Shown here: piece after piece, positions 27,524 to 36,415 of the stretch
How positions within the stretch are numbered: the stretch's first letter is position 1
Layout of the letters: the number at the start of each line of letters is the position of its first letter
Assembly: GCA_029222685.1 (NCBI GenBank)
Contig: JARHVB010000086.1
Span: 310,001 to 374,000, forward strand
Length of the DNA: 64,000 bases
Source: Terripilifer ovatus
Lineage (GTDB): Bacteria > Pseudomonadota > Alphaproteobacteria > Rhizobiales > Beijerinckiaceae
Reading direction: 5' to 3'
Position numbers and translations under genes: made by a program
Notes under the pieces: generated by a model
What the model was told of the DNA's origin: nothing
Database searches by the model: none
What the model saw: only the letters and a program-made list of their open reading frames with translations

Positions 27524-28465
27524 TCAAAGCCGAGCGCGAACTTTTCCGGATAGGGCCGCCAGGCCTCCCTGCTGGCTTCTGTCGCGGAAGCTGCGCGGCG
27601 ACCGTCCCGTTGCCCCCGAAAACAAGCGGCTGAAATAAGCCGGGTCGTTGAATCCCAGGGCATAGGCGATCGTCGAAACCGGCAAGTTGGTATAGACCAG
27701 GTTGCGTCGAGCTTCACGAATGATCCTGTCCAGGATCAATTGTGATGCACCGTGCCCGGTCGCCGAACGGGTCAGGCGGCTGAGATGAGTCGGTGTCACG
27801 GACAGCGCGTCGGCATAGTGCGCCACCGTCCAATGCTCCAGGAAGTGCTGCTCGAGAAGCGCCTCGAAGCGATGAAACAGATCGGCCTTCACGGCTCCGG
27901 CCGGCGCTGGCGTTTCTCCGGCCATTTCGCGCGCGACAAGCCCAATCAGGGTGGCAGTCGATGCCCGCAGCAGATGCGCCCTGGCAAAATGGCGCCCCGC
28001 GAATTCGGCAAATATGTGCTGCATGACCCTGCGCATCTGCGGCGTGGCGCGCGCCACCGTCGAATGCGCCAGGACGCGCCGCAACCCTTCGGCCGGGGTC
28101 AACACCTCGTCCAGCATTTCCGCAGCGACGGTGACCACCCAGCCCTGCGTTCCCGGTTTGAAAGTGAAGCCGTGGACATGACCGATCGGCACATTCACGA
28201 TCCGCATCGACCGCAGCGGATGGATTTGTCCTTCCAGCGTCGCCCGCCCGCCGCCGCTTTCAATCAACAATATCTGGTGTAGCCGGGCATGGCGGTGGGG
28301 TGAGAATTCCCATTCATGCAGGACCGAGCGCTCCGCGATGGTTTCGCAATGCACGACATCGGGCAGATCGCTCGCATCACCGAACAGGTTGAATGTTTGA
28401 ATGGTTCGGTTCGGTGAGGTCTGGCGCATGTTCGAATTGTGCAAAACAATAACAGGACTGTCCAT
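27524..28465 (-). CDS. pobR: AraC family regulator of 4-hydroxybenzoate metabolism (PobR-like)
   Basis: 313 residues; a start at Met13 (28429) is also possible. The N-terminal cupin-like sensor has EFSPHRHARLHQILLIESG. The C-terminal AraC domain (about 200-300) has two helix-turn-helix units: WTVAHYADALSVTPTHLSRL and LPVSTIAYALGFNDPAYFSR. Sequence type and divergent placement beside pobA identify the AraC-type PobR that activates pobA when 4-hydroxybenzoate is present. The 64-base gap to pobA, or about 100 bases if Met13 is used, holds the shared control region, including TTGTGCAAAACAA at 28437-28449. Confidence 0.85.
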   Translation of the reverse strand: MDSPVIVLHNSNMRQTSPNRTIQTFNLFGDASDLPDVVHCETIAERSVLHEWEFSPHRHARLHQILLIESGGGRATLEGQIHPLRSMRIVNVPIGHVHGFTFKPGTQGWVVTVAAEMLDEVLTPAEGLRRVLAHSTVARATPQMRRVMQHIFAEFAGRHFARAHLLRASTATLIGLVAREMAGETPAPAGAVKADLFHRFEALLEQHFLEHWTVAHYADALSVTPTHLSRLTRSATGHGASQLILDRIIREARRNLVYTNLPVSTIAYALGFNDPAYFSRLFSGATGRSPRSFRDRSQQGGLAALSGKVRARL

Positions 28466-28529
28466 TCCCGGCGACGGTCAAACGGGCCAAATCGTCCAGC
28501 AGTGCAAAAGCATCGGGAAAGGAAACCGC

Positions 28530-29702
28530 ATGAAAATCCAGGTCTGCATCATCGGCGGAGGGCCATCGGGTCTCTTGCTGTCCCAGCTTCTGCATCTGCA
28601 GGGCATCGAGACGGTGGTCCTGGAAAAGTACAGTCGCGACTATGTGCTGGCCCGGATACGTGCCGGCGTGCTGGAGCATGGCTTCGCCAAACTGATGCGC
28701 GAAGCCCAATGCGGCGAGCGCATGGACCGGGAGGGCGAAATTCACAACGGGTTCCATATTGCCCATGATGGCGTCATGGACCGCGTCGATCTTTATAAAT
28801 ATTCGGGCGGAAGCTCGGTCGTCGTCTACGGCCAGACCGAACTGACGCGCGACCTCTACGAGGCGCGCGATCGCGCCGGCGGCACGGTCATCCACAATGC
28901 CGAGGATGTCACGCCGCACGACATGAAGACAGACAAGCCTTATGTCACCTATCGTCACGAAGGCCAGACGGTCCGCATCGATTGTGATTACATCATCGGC
29001 GCCGACGGCTTTCACGGCGTCAGCCGCAAGTCCATCCCCAGGGACGTGCTGCGGGAATACGAGCGCATTTATCCGTTCGGCTGGCTCGGCATCCTGTCAC
29101 GCACCAAGCCGGCTTCTCACGAGTTGATCTACGCCAAGCACGAGCGCGGATTTGCGCTCTGCTCGATGCGGTCCCAGGTGCTGAGCCGGTACTACGTCCA
29201 GGTGCCGCTTGAGGATACCGTCGATAAATGGTCCGACGAGGCATTCTGGGAGGAACTGAAAAGCCGCCTCCCCGAGGACATCGCCGCGAAGCTGATAACC
29301 GGTCCGTCGATCGAGAAGAGCATCGCGCCACTGCGCAGCTTCGTGGTCGAGCCGATGCGCTACGGCCGCATGTTTCTGGCGGGCGACGCCGCGCATATCG
29401 TGCCGCCGACCGGCGCGCGAGGCCTCAACAGCGCGGCCTCGGACATCTATTATCTCTACCATGCGATGATCGATCACTACAAAAAGAGCGATGATGCAGG
29501 TCTCGACGGCTATTCGCAGCGGGCGCTGGCGCGCGTGTGGAAAGCGCAGCGCTTCTCGTGGTGGATGACGACGATGCTGCATCGCTTCCCCGACAACATT
29601 GCCTACGACGACAAGCTGCAGGAAACCGAACTCGCCTATCTGTTCTCATCGGAGGCCGCACAGCGCTCGCTCGCCGAGAACTACGTCGGGCTGCCATTCT
29701 GA
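28530..29702 (+). CDS. pobA: 4-hydroxybenzoate 3-monooxygenase
   Basis: 390 residues from the ATG at 28530 (GGGAAAGGAAACC upstream). It is a class A flavoprotein monooxygenase with the FAD motif GGGPSGLLLSQLL, the RAGVLEHG stretch typical of PobA, the dual FAD/NADPH motif around DYIIGADGFHG, and GDAAHIVPPTGARGLN. It converts 4-hydroxybenzoate to protocatechuate with NADPH and oxygen. Length agrees with characterised PobA (about 390-394). The protocatechuate ring-cleavage genes are not in the window. Confidence 0.95.
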   Translation: MKIQVCIIGGGPSGLLLSQLLHLQGIETVVLEKYSRDYVLARIRAGVLEHGFAKLMREAQCGERMDREGEIHNGFHIAHDGVMDRVDLYKYSGGSSVVVYGQTELTRDLYEARDRAGGTVIHNAEDVTPHDMKTDKPYVTYRHEGQTVRIDCDYIIGADGFHGVSRKSIPRDVLREYERIYPFGWLGILSRTKPASHELIYAKHERGFALCSMRSQVLSRYYVQVPLEDTVDKWSDEAFWEELKSRLPEDIAAKLITGPSIEKSIAPLRSFVVEPMRYGRMFLAGDAAHIVPPTGARGLNSAASDIYYLYHAMIDHYKKSDDAGLDGYSQRALARVWKAQRFSWWMTTMLHRFPDNIAYDDKLQETELAYLFSSEAAQRSLAENYVGLPF

Positions 29703-29705
29703 TAG

Positions 29706-31073
29706 CTATGCGGACGGCAGGCGCAAGACTGCCCGCAGGCCCCCCAGCGGCGCATCCTCCAGGGTCAGCAGGCCGCCGTAGACCAGGGCCAGATCACTGA
29801 CGATCGAGAGGCCGAGTCCCGAGCCCGGCTTGGTCTCATCGAGCCGCTGGCCGCGCTTCACCGCTTCCTGCCGCCGTTCCGGCGGCAGGCCCGGGCCGTC
29901 GTCCTCAACGATCACGTCGAAATAGCCATCCTCCGTCGCTCGTGCCCGGACTTCGACCCGGCCTTTGGCCCATTTCCCGGCATTGTCGATGAGATTGCCG
30001 GCCATTTCCTCTAGATCCTGCCGCTCGCCGCGAAACCGCAGGTGGGCCGCGCCATCGAAATCGAAATCGACCCTGGCATGGACCTTCTCGAACGTGCGCA
30101 TGAGCGCGTCGAGGACCGGCTCGACCTCGGTGATCGTGCCGATGACGCTCGAGCGCGCCGCCAGCCGGGCACGGTCGAGATAGAACGTCACCTGATCGCG
30201 CATGACATCGGTCTGCTCGCGGATTTTCGCGCCGAAAGGCGAGGCATCGGCCCCGGCTTCGTTGGCGATGACGCTCAGCGGTGTCTTCAACGCATGGGCA
30301 AGATTGCCGACCTGGGTTCGGGCCCGCTCGATCACCTCTCGATTCGAGGCGATCAGCAGGTTGAGCTCGCTGGCCAGCGGCGACAGATCCTGGGGATAGG
30401 CGCCGGCGATCTTTTCGCCCTCGCCGCGCCGGATGGTGGAGACCTCGCCCTGCAACTCGCGCAGGGGCCGCAGGCCGAAGCGGACCTGCAGCGCCGTGGT
30501 GCCGACCAGCGCCAAGGCCAGAATGGCAAAGGCCAGCGCCAAAGTCAGGGTGAAGCGCCGGATCTGCGCTTCGACGTCCTCGTTGGTCGCTGCGACCTGG
30601 ACCAGGAACGTGCCGTCGTCGCCGACATCGATGACGCGCTCGATCATGCGCAGGTTGCGCCCGTCGGGCCCGTCGACGAAGCCCTTTCGCAGGCCGGTCT
30701 GGTCCGGCCGCACGCCGAGATCGGCGAGTTTCGGCAGGCGCGTCGCGAACAGCGACTTCGAGGCGCGGATCTGCGGCGTGGCGCCGTCGACTCTCGTCAC
30801 CTGCCAGTACCAGCCCGACCGCGTCAGCTCGAACAAAGGCTCGCCAAGCTGCTGGCCCGGCGCATTCGAGGTTTCATCGCCGGACAGAGCGACGTCGGCG
30901 ACCAGGGCGCGCAGGTAGACCGACAGCCTGTCGTCGAAAGCCTGTTCGGTGGTGCGCCGGAACACGGTGACGAGGCCGATGCCGGCGATCAGCAGCAGCA
31001 GGGTGCTCCAGAACGCAGCCGACAGAAACAGTCGCGTCGGAATCGACAGCGCATCGCGGCGCGACAGGGCCAT
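29706..31073 (-). CDS. Two-component sensor histidine kinase (PhoQ-like class)
   Basis: 455 residues: membrane helix about 15-38, periplasmic sensor about 40-165, second helix about 170-195, HAMP, HisKA with QVGNLAHALKTPLSVIANEA and a HATPase domain with DNAGKWAKGRV and PGSGLGLSIVSDLALVYGG. The HALKTP phosphoacceptor box is that of the PhoQ-like kinases. It starts five bases after the partner response regulator and converges on pobA with three bases between the stops. Confidence 0.9.
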   Translation of the reverse strand: MALSRRDALSIPTRLFLSAAFWSTLLLLIAGIGLVTVFRRTTEQAFDDRLSVYLRALVADVALSGDETSNAPGQQLGEPLFELTRSGWYWQVTRVDGATPQIRASKSLFATRLPKLADLGVRPDQTGLRKGFVDGPDGRNLRMIERVIDVGDDGTFLVQVAATNEDVEAQIRRFTLTLALAFAILALALVGTTALQVRFGLRPLRELQGEVSTIRRGEGEKIAGAYPQDLSPLASELNLLIASNREVIERARTQVGNLAHALKTPLSVIANEAGADASPFGAKIREQTDVMRDQVTFYLDRARLAARSSVIGTITEVEPVLDALMRTFEKVHARVDFDFDGAAHLRFRGERQDLEEMAGNLIDNAGKWAKGRVEVRARATEDGYFDVIVEDDGPGLPPERRQEAVKRGQRLDETKPGSGLGLSIVSDLALVYGGLLTLEDAPLGGLRAVLRLPSA

Positions 31074-31078
31074 CAGCC

Positions 31079-31774
31079 CTATCGGCTCGATTTGGCGGGC
31101 GACGGCGGTGCCTCGCCCGGCGGCGCGATCAGATAGCCAAGGCCGCGAATGGTCTGCAGCACTTCGACGCCGAGCTTCTTGCGCAAGCGGCCGACGAAGA
31201 CTTCGATGGTGTTCGAATCGCGGTCGAAATCCTGATCGTACAAATGTTCGACGAGTTCGGTGCGCGAGACGATGCGGCCGGCGTGATGCATGAGATAGGC
31301 GAGCAGCCGGTATTCATGCGAGGTCAGCCGGATGGGATTGCCGTCGACGACGACGCGCCCGGCTTTGGTGTCGAGGCGCACCGGCCCGCAGACCAGCTCG
31401 CTGGTGGCGTGGCCCGCGGCGCGGCGCACCAGGGCGCGCAACCGCGCCAGAACTTCCTCCATATGGAAGGGTTTGGCCACGTAATCGTCGGCGCCGGCAT
31501 CAAAGCCCTGCACCTTGTCGCTCCAGCGGTCGCGCGCGGTCAGCATCAGCACGGGGGTCTTGCGGCCGGCCTTGCGCCAGTCCTCAAGAACCGAAATGCC
31601 GTCCTTCTTGGGCAGGCCGATATCGAGCACGATGGCGTCATAAGGCTCCGTATCGCCGAGGAAGTGGCCTTCCTCGCCGTCGAATGCGGTATCGACCGCA
31701 TAGCCAGCCTGTTCGAGCGCGCTCACAAGCTGGCGATTCAAATCACGGTCGTCCTCGATCACCAGCAAGCGCAA
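31079..31774 (-). CDS. OmpR family response regulator (PhoP-like)
   Basis: 231 residues. The receiver domain carries MRLLVIEDDRDLN, the phospho-acceptor Asp in DAIVLDIGLPKKDG, and VAKPFHMEEVLARL. The winged helix ends in DSNTIEVFVGRLRKKLG. With the following kinase and the preceding PepSY-domain protein it forms an operon, a combination typical of PhoPQ-like envelope or metal-responsive systems in this bacterial group. The signal is not shown by sequence. Confidence 0.92.
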   Translation of the reverse strand: MRLLVIEDDRDLNRQLVSALEQAGYAVDTAFDGEEGHFLGDTEPYDAIVLDIGLPKKDGISVLEDWRKAGRKTPVLMLTARDRWSDKVQGFDAGADDYVAKPFHMEEVLARLRALVRRAAGHATSELVCGPVRLDTKAGRVVVDGNPIRLTSHEYRLLAYLMHHAGRIVSRTELVEHLYDQDFDRDSNTIEVFVGRLRKKLGVEVLQTIRGLGYLIAPPGEAPPSPAKSSR

Positions 31775-31815
31775 AAACGTCTCCTCTCGCGCCCGGCAAA
31801 TGGGCTAAAAATCGG

Positions 31816-32130
31816 CTAACGGGGTGGATTGACCGGCGATCCATCCGCCGCATCGACGAAAACGCGCACCACTTTGCCGTCGCGGCGCAACAGGGCCATT
31901 TCATACACGAATTTGTCGCCCCAGCGACAGAGCCTTGTCCTGAGCGGTTCGGCGCCACCGCGAGTGGCGTTGCGCATGGAGACCAGGGGATCGACGAGTT
32001 TGCGCTGGGCGATCGTTTCCCGCGTTTCCGACGGCGACAGGCAAGTGCGCGTCGCTTCCGCCTCGGCGATCTGGACGACCGGCAAGACGGCTATCTGCCC
32101 GAGAATGGCGACCGCCGAAATAAATTGCAT
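31816..32130 (-). CDS. Small exported PepSY-like protein
   Basis: 104 residues. Residues 1-24 are a hydrophobic signal peptide. The mature part contains SPSETRETIAQRKLVDPL and RLCRWGDKFVYEMALLRRDG, then VVRVFVDAADGSPV, which together give the PepSY fold pattern. Two cysteines (CLSPSE, LCRWGD) could form a disulfide. It is first in the operon with the response regulator and kinase, so it probably modulates the kinase or is under its control. The function assignment is family-level only. Confidence 0.7.
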   Translation of the reverse strand: MQFISAVAILGQIAVLPVVQIAEAEATRTCLSPSETRETIAQRKLVDPLVSMRNATRGGAEPLRTRLCRWGDKFVYEMALLRRDGKVVRVFVDAADGSPVNPPR

Positions 32131-32212
32131 ACCCTACCTTTGCGCCGGACGCCTGAACGCTAGATGAACCGACCCTCGGCAACAAGCCCGGCGGTCTGCA
32201 AATGGCACAAGC

Positions 32213-32701
32213 TTATCCGTTCTTGTTTAAATCATGGCTACGCAGCGCCCTGTGTGCTGCGTAAGCGTTTGCCCCAAAACCTGCCGCCCCGACGCTCATC
32301 AGCCCCGACCATGCAACACTAGCCAGCCAGCCAGATCCCAAGTGGTGCGTAAGTTTAACGAGTAGATCGGGCGCAGGGCGAAGCCCCAGTATCGCCAGGC
32401 TAACTGACGCCAACGTCAGTTGAGTCAGCAGGCTTTTTGCCGCGTGGCTCGGGTCAGCTCTATGCATCAAGCCGGACGCAACGCGAATTCGGGCGGCAGT
32501 GGACTCAACAAACCGATGGCTGGTCAAAGCTATTCCCAGGGCAAGCAAGACGTAGCACCACTGAAGAAACGGCATTAGCGTGTTCGAATTCGGCGCTATG
32601 CTTCCATGTTGAAGTGCGAAATGCGCGACGGCGGTGACGGCCCCAATAGCTATGATTTGAGCGCTAGCAGCAACAAGTCCAGCCTGGAACAGCGATGGCA
32701 T
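32213..32701 (-). CDS. Hypothetical membrane protein
   Basis: 162 residues with about four hydrophobic helices (roughly 5-28, 42-62, 88-106, 122-145) and a short basic tail. I do not recognise the family. Base composition is visibly less G+C-rich than the operon before it, like the hydrogenase-related genes that follow, so it may mark the left edge of an acquired segment. It is transcribed away from those genes. Coding is supported by an uninterrupted frame and membrane-protein composition, without a clear ribosome site. Confidence 0.55.
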   Translation of the reverse strand: MPSLFQAGLVAASAQIIAIGAVTAVAHFALQHGSIAPNSNTLMPFLQWCYVLLALGIALTSHRFVESTAARIRVASGLMHRADPSHAAKSLLTQLTLASVSLAILGLRPAPDLLVKLTHHLGSGWLASVAWSGLMSVGAAGFGANAYAAHRALRSHDLNKNG

Positions 32702-33061
32702 CGGACTGATCCTTCCGCGAATTACGTCTCAATATGAATCGCTTCGAGCAGGACAATCACGGCGGGTGTGCTCCGCAATGCTACACCAACGATCGCATGG
32801 CTGCCTCAGAATTATGGAAGCGACGCTTTCAGATCACGTCTCCAGGAGCGGGCCCAGAGGCCCACGGCGCCTTTGACAATCTCGGCGATGACCGTCGGCG
32901 AGGTGGGGGCGCGACGGCAAGCGCGGCGATGGCGGCCGCGTGCTCCCTATTCCCGTCCCCAGCCAAACGACGGCGGTCGACAAAGCGAACCGGGCACAGA
33001 GATATGAGGGTCCTGCCGCCGATGCGGCTCCAGCCATCAAGAGAGATGGCTCAGATATCAG
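32702..33061. other. Gene-poor stretch, possible gene remnant
   Basis: No convincing gene. On the minus strand, 32800-32960 reads in one frame as NREHAAAIAALAVAP and in a shifted frame as PTSPTVIAEIVKGAVGLWA, which look like two pieces of one protein joined by a frameshift. This may be a decayed gene. A plus-strand open frame (32734-33084) has no ribosome site and unusual composition, so I do not call it. Confidence 0.3.
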
Positions 33062-33117
33062 TTATTGATAATAAAACATTCTAATGTATGTTCTAATTAG
33101 TAGAGTTGATATCTCAA
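33062..33117 (+). promoter_or_regulatory. AT-rich control region of the regulator/Ehr operon
   Basis: A possible promoter consists of TTGATA (33065-33070), a 16-base gap and TATGTT (33087-33092). Around it lie TTATT-GAT-AATAA (33062-33074), a perfect 5-base inverted repeat, the repeated heptamer TTCTAAT with 13-base period, and TTGA-TATC-TCAA (33106-33117). These are candidate sites for the helix-turn-helix protein encoded 20 bases further on. Confidence 0.5.
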
Positions 33118-33138
33118 ATCAGTACAAGGAGCCAATCC

Positions 33139-33450
33139 TTGATAGCTGCTGCACAGTTACGCGCCGCGAGGGCGCTTCTCGGTATTGACCAGCGCAGACT
33201 GGCGGAGTTGTCCGGGCTGTCGGTGCCGACAATCCAGCGCATGGAAGCCAGCGGGGCTATGATCCGTGGGCAAGTCGACTCCCTGATGAAGCTTATCGGC
33301 GCGCTCGAGCTAGCGGGTGTCGAACTGATCGCGGATCGAGCTTCCAGTCAGGTTGGAGGCTGCGGTGTGCGGCTGAAGGCCGACTATGACCTGGCCAGGG
33401 TGCAGAGCGATGCCACAGCGGCAAAATACAGAGTGAGGAACGTGGCGTGA
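33139..33450 (+). CDS. XRE-type helix-turn-helix regulator, coupled to the Ehr operon
   Basis: 103 residues from a TTG start at 33139 preceded by AAGGAGCC; a TTG at 33106 lacks a ribosome site. The helix-turn-helix is LRAARALLGIDQRRLAEL then SGLSVPTIQRMEASG (residues about 6-40). The family's usual third helix region (MKLIGALELAGVELI) follows. The tail after residue 75 is basic and unassigned. Its TGA stop overlaps the GTG start of the next gene (GTGA), so regulator and complex are translationally coupled, and it probably controls the operon it heads. Confidence 0.8.
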   Translation: MIAAAQLRAARALLGIDQRRLAELSGLSVPTIQRMEASGAMIRGQVDSLMKLIGALELAGVELIADRASSQVGGCGVRLKADYDLARVQSDATAAKYRVRNVA

Positions 33451-35468
33451 TTCCCGGGGTCGAAGCTCTGCTATGGGGCGTCGCGGCCCTTATGATTACC
33501 GCCGTACTGGCTGTAACGCTCAGCCGTCGATCCACTGCGACAGGCCTCATCTATCTGATCACTTTAGCCGTCTGCGGCTTCCTGTTGGGGATCGCTCTCT
33601 GGTGCCTTGTTCTGCGCCCAACAGATGTGACATCAACCACACTGCCTGTAGGACTGCCGTGGATCGGCGCGCATTTCCGACTGGATGCGCTTTCGGCATT
33701 CTTCCTCGTCGTGGTCAATCTCGGGGGCGCGCTATCCAGTCTTTACGGACTTGGATACGGCCGACATGAATCCGCGCCGCATCGCGTGCTGCCGTTCTTT
33801 CCCGCATTCCTGGCCGGAATGAACCTTGTTGTGATGGCCGATGATGCCTTCACGTTCCTGCTCTCATGGGAATTTATGTCGCTCGCTTCGTGGGCACTCG
33901 TGATCGCCCATCATCGGGAACCGGCCAACACGCGCGCCGGCTATATCTACCTTGTTATGGCAAGTTTCGGCACCCTGGCGCTCCTGCTTGCTTTCGGCCT
34001 GCTGGCTGGCCCGGCCGGAAATTACACTTTCGAAGTCATGCGCGCTTCATCACCTCCGGCGCCGTTGATAGCGACGATCGTACTCATCCTGATGTTGCTC
34101 GGAGCTGGATCAAAGGCCGGCCTGGTTCCTTTGCATGTCTGGCTGCCGCTCGCCCACCCGGCCGCCCCGAGTCACGTCTCGGCTCTGATGAGCGGCGTCA
34201 TGACAAAGGTTGCCGTCTACGGCTTCATTCGGGTTCTTTTTGACCTGCTCGGTCCGCCAACGTGGTGGTCCAGCGTCGTGGTCCTTGTCCTCGGCAGCGC
34301 GACGGCGGTTCTCGGCATCCTGTATGCGCTTATGGAAAGCGACCTGAAGCGCCTCCTCGCCTACAGCACGATTGAGAATATCGGCATCATTTTCGTCAGT
34401 CTTGGCCTTGCACTGGCCTTCCAGGCAAACGGAATGGGGTGGCCTGCGGCCCTGGCGCTGACCGCAGCGCTTTTCCACGCGCTGAACCATTCCTTCTTCA
34501 AGAGCCTGCTTTTTTTTGGCGCCGGAGCCGTGCTGTCGGCAACGGGCGAAAGGAACATGGAGAAGCTGGGCGGACTGATCCACCGTATGCCGGTGACGAG
34601 TTTCGTCTTTTTGGTTGGCTGCGTGGCGATTTCGGCCCTTCCGCCATTCAATGGTTTTGCATCTGAATGGCTGATTTTTCAGGCCATCCTGCTCAGCCCC
34701 GATTTGCCGCAGTGGGGATTGAAAGTGCTGGTGCCGGCCGCCGGCGGCATGTTGGCGCTTTCGGCCGCGCTGGTGGCGGCCTGTTTCGTGAAGGCGTTCG
34801 GGATCACTTTTCTCGGCCGGCCAAGGAGCGAAGCCGTCGATCGGGCACATGAGGTCGATCGCTACTCACTGACCGCGATGGCCGCTCTCGCGGCGCTGTG
34901 CCTGCTCGCGGGTATCCTGCCCGGCTTCGTTATCGATGGCCTGTCGCCCGTCACCCAGGCACTGATTGGCGGCCGAATGCCGACGCAGATATCACAGCCC
35001 TGGCTTTCGATCGTGCCGATTGCGGAAAGTCGCAGCTCCTATAACGGGTTGCTGGTATTCGTCTTCATCACGATCTCGGCCTCGATCGCGGTCTATGTCA
35101 TCCATCGTTTCGCTTCACATGAACTGCGTCGGGGTCCGGCCTGGGGGTGCGGTTTCCCCGATATGCCCCCGGATGCGCAATACACGGCAACGAGCTTCGC
35201 CCAACCCATTCGGCGTGTCTTCGGCACCTTCGCCTTCCGTGCGAAAGAGACGGTGAAGATGACGCCGCCCGGCGACATCAGCCCGGCACGCCTGGACGTC
35301 GAGACACACGACGTCATCTGGGAGGCTCTTTACGACCCGATTACCGGATGGCTCGAATACGCGACCTTAAAACTCAATCGTCTGCAATTCCTGACAATTC
35401 GACGATATCTGACTTTGGTTTTCGGCTCGCTCGTGACGCTGCTTCTGGTGGTTGCGCTATGGCTTTAG
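33447..35468 (+). CDS. HyfB/NuoL-like proton-translocating membrane subunit
   Basis: 673 residues with about 16 helices. It belongs to the antiporter-like subunits of complex I and group 4 hydrogenases. The Glu-containing SWEFMSLASWALV (near residue 145) and the Lys-containing GSKAGLVPLHVWLPLAHP plus SGVMTKVAVYGFIR give the proton-channel residues. The C-terminal portion carries the HyfB-type extension (PAWGCGFPD, then ARLDVETHDVIWEALYDPI). GTG start with GAGGAA upstream. Resembles hydrogenase-4 subunit B; here it belongs to a complex whose large subunit lacks Ni-Fe ligands. Confidence 0.85.
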   Translation: MIPGVEALLWGVAALMITAVLAVTLSRRSTATGLIYLITLAVCGFLLGIALWCLVLRPTDVTSTTLPVGLPWIGAHFRLDALSAFFLVVVNLGGALSSLYGLGYGRHESAPHRVLPFFPAFLAGMNLVVMADDAFTFLLSWEFMSLASWALVIAHHREPANTRAGYIYLVMASFGTLALLLAFGLLAGPAGNYTFEVMRASSPPAPLIATIVLILMLLGAGSKAGLVPLHVWLPLAHPAAPSHVSALMSGVMTKVAVYGFIRVLFDLLGPPTWWSSVVVLVLGSATAVLGILYALMESDLKRLLAYSTIENIGIIFVSLGLALAFQANGMGWPAALALTAALFHALNHSFFKSLLFFGAGAVLSATGERNMEKLGGLIHRMPVTSFVFLVGCVAISALPPFNGFASEWLIFQAILLSPDLPQWGLKVLVPAAGGMLALSAALVAACFVKAFGITFLGRPRSEAVDRAHEVDRYSLTAMAALAALCLLAGILPGFVIDGLSPVTQALIGGRMPTQISQPWLSIVPIAESRSSYNGLLVFVFITISASIAVYVIHRFASHELRRGPAWGCGFPDMPPDAQYTATSFAQPIRRVFGTFAFRAKETVKMTPPGDISPARLDVETHDVIWEALYDPITGWLEYATLKLNRLQFLTIRRYLTLVFGSLVTLLLVVALWL

Positions 35469-36415
35469 TTCAAAATCTGATCGTTCAAGGGATACAGATG
35501 TTCCTGGTGCTTCTGCTGGCACCGCTTCTGACCGGATTTGTCCGCAAGATGAAGGCGCGGCTGCTGCGCCGCCAGGGACCTTCCATGGTGCAGCCTTATC
35601 GTGACCTTCTGCGTCTCATGCGGAAGGAGGTTGTTCTGGCGGACAATGCATCCTGGCTTTTTCGCGTTACCCCTTACCTGATCTTTGCGGCGACATGGGT
35701 CGCCGCAGCACTCGTCCCAACCTTTGCGACGGGCCTGACATTCAGTTGGACGGCCGATCTAATTGCCATCGTCGCACTCCTGGGCAGCGCCCGCTTTTTT
35801 CTCGCCCTGGCGGGAATGGATGTCGGCACGGGATTCGGCGGCATCGGCTCAAGCCGCGAGGTCATGATCGCCTCGCTGGCGGAACCGGCGATGCTTCTTA
35901 TTGCTTTCAGCCTCGCACTGGTGGCCGGAGCAACGCAGCTCTCCACCGTCGCGGCCTTCATGACTTCTTCTGCGGTTGGGCTCCGCGTATCGCTTGGTAT
36001 GGCCCTGATTGCTTTGGTCATGGTTGCGATCGCTGAGAATGCGCGTATCCCGGTGGACAATCCTGCGACACACCTTGAGCTGACGATGGTCCACGAAGCG
36101 ATGGTGCTGGAATATTCCGGCCGGCATCTGGCGATGATCGAATTCGCTTCATTCCTCAAGCTTCTACTCTACATGTCCCTGATCGCCTGTGTGTTCTTGC
36201 CATGGGGGCTGGTTACCGTCGGGTCCGGTCCAGAAGCCTACGCTGTCGGGCTTGTTACCTATGTCGGCAAGCTCCTGATCGGCGGTGTTCTGCTTGCCTT
36301 CTTTGAAACCGCTATCGCCAAAATGCGGGTTTTCAGGGTCCCTGATTTTCTTGGCGCGGCGCTCATGTTGGCATTGCTCGGCACGCTCCTGCTCTTTGTT
36401 TCGCGGAGCCTGTGA
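35459..36415 (+). CDS. HyfC/NuoH-like membrane subunit
   Basis: 318 residues with about eight helices, matching complex I subunit 1 (NuoH) and HyfC. Recognisable segments are PSMVQPYRDLLRLMRKE after helix 1, the GSSREVMIASLAEPAM loop and NARIPVDNPATHLELTMVHE, the conserved acidic loop near the quinone/hydrogenase interface. This subunit links the soluble arm to the proton-pumping arm. It begins 10 bases before the previous stop and ends with an ATGA overlap with the next gene, indicating coupled translation. Confidence 0.88.
   Translation: MALVQNLIVQGIQMFLVLLLAPLLTGFVRKMKARLLRRQGPSMVQPYRDLLRLMRKEVVLADNASWLFRVTPYLIFAATWVAAALVPTFATGLTFSWTADLIAIVALLGSARFFLALAGMDVGTGFGGIGSSREVMIASLAEPAMLLIAFSLALVAGATQLSTVAAFMTSSAVGLRVSLGMALIALVMVAIAENARIPVDNPATHLELTMVHEAMVLEYSGRHLAMIEFASFLKLLLYMSLIACVFLPWGLVTVGSGPEAYAVGLVTYVGKLLIGGVLLAFFETAIAKMRVFRVPDFLGAALMLALLGTLLLFVSRSL

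Noticed and set aside
27388..27717. In-frame 110-codon extension of the lipoprotein gene
   Set aside because: It overlaps the pobR coding region on the same strand and lacks family features. The lipoprotein signal starts exactly at 27387.
32734..33084. 116-codon open frame on the plus strand
   Set aside because: No ribosome site, very Arg/Ala/Gly-rich composition typical of high-G+C shadow frames, and it runs over the AT-rich control region.
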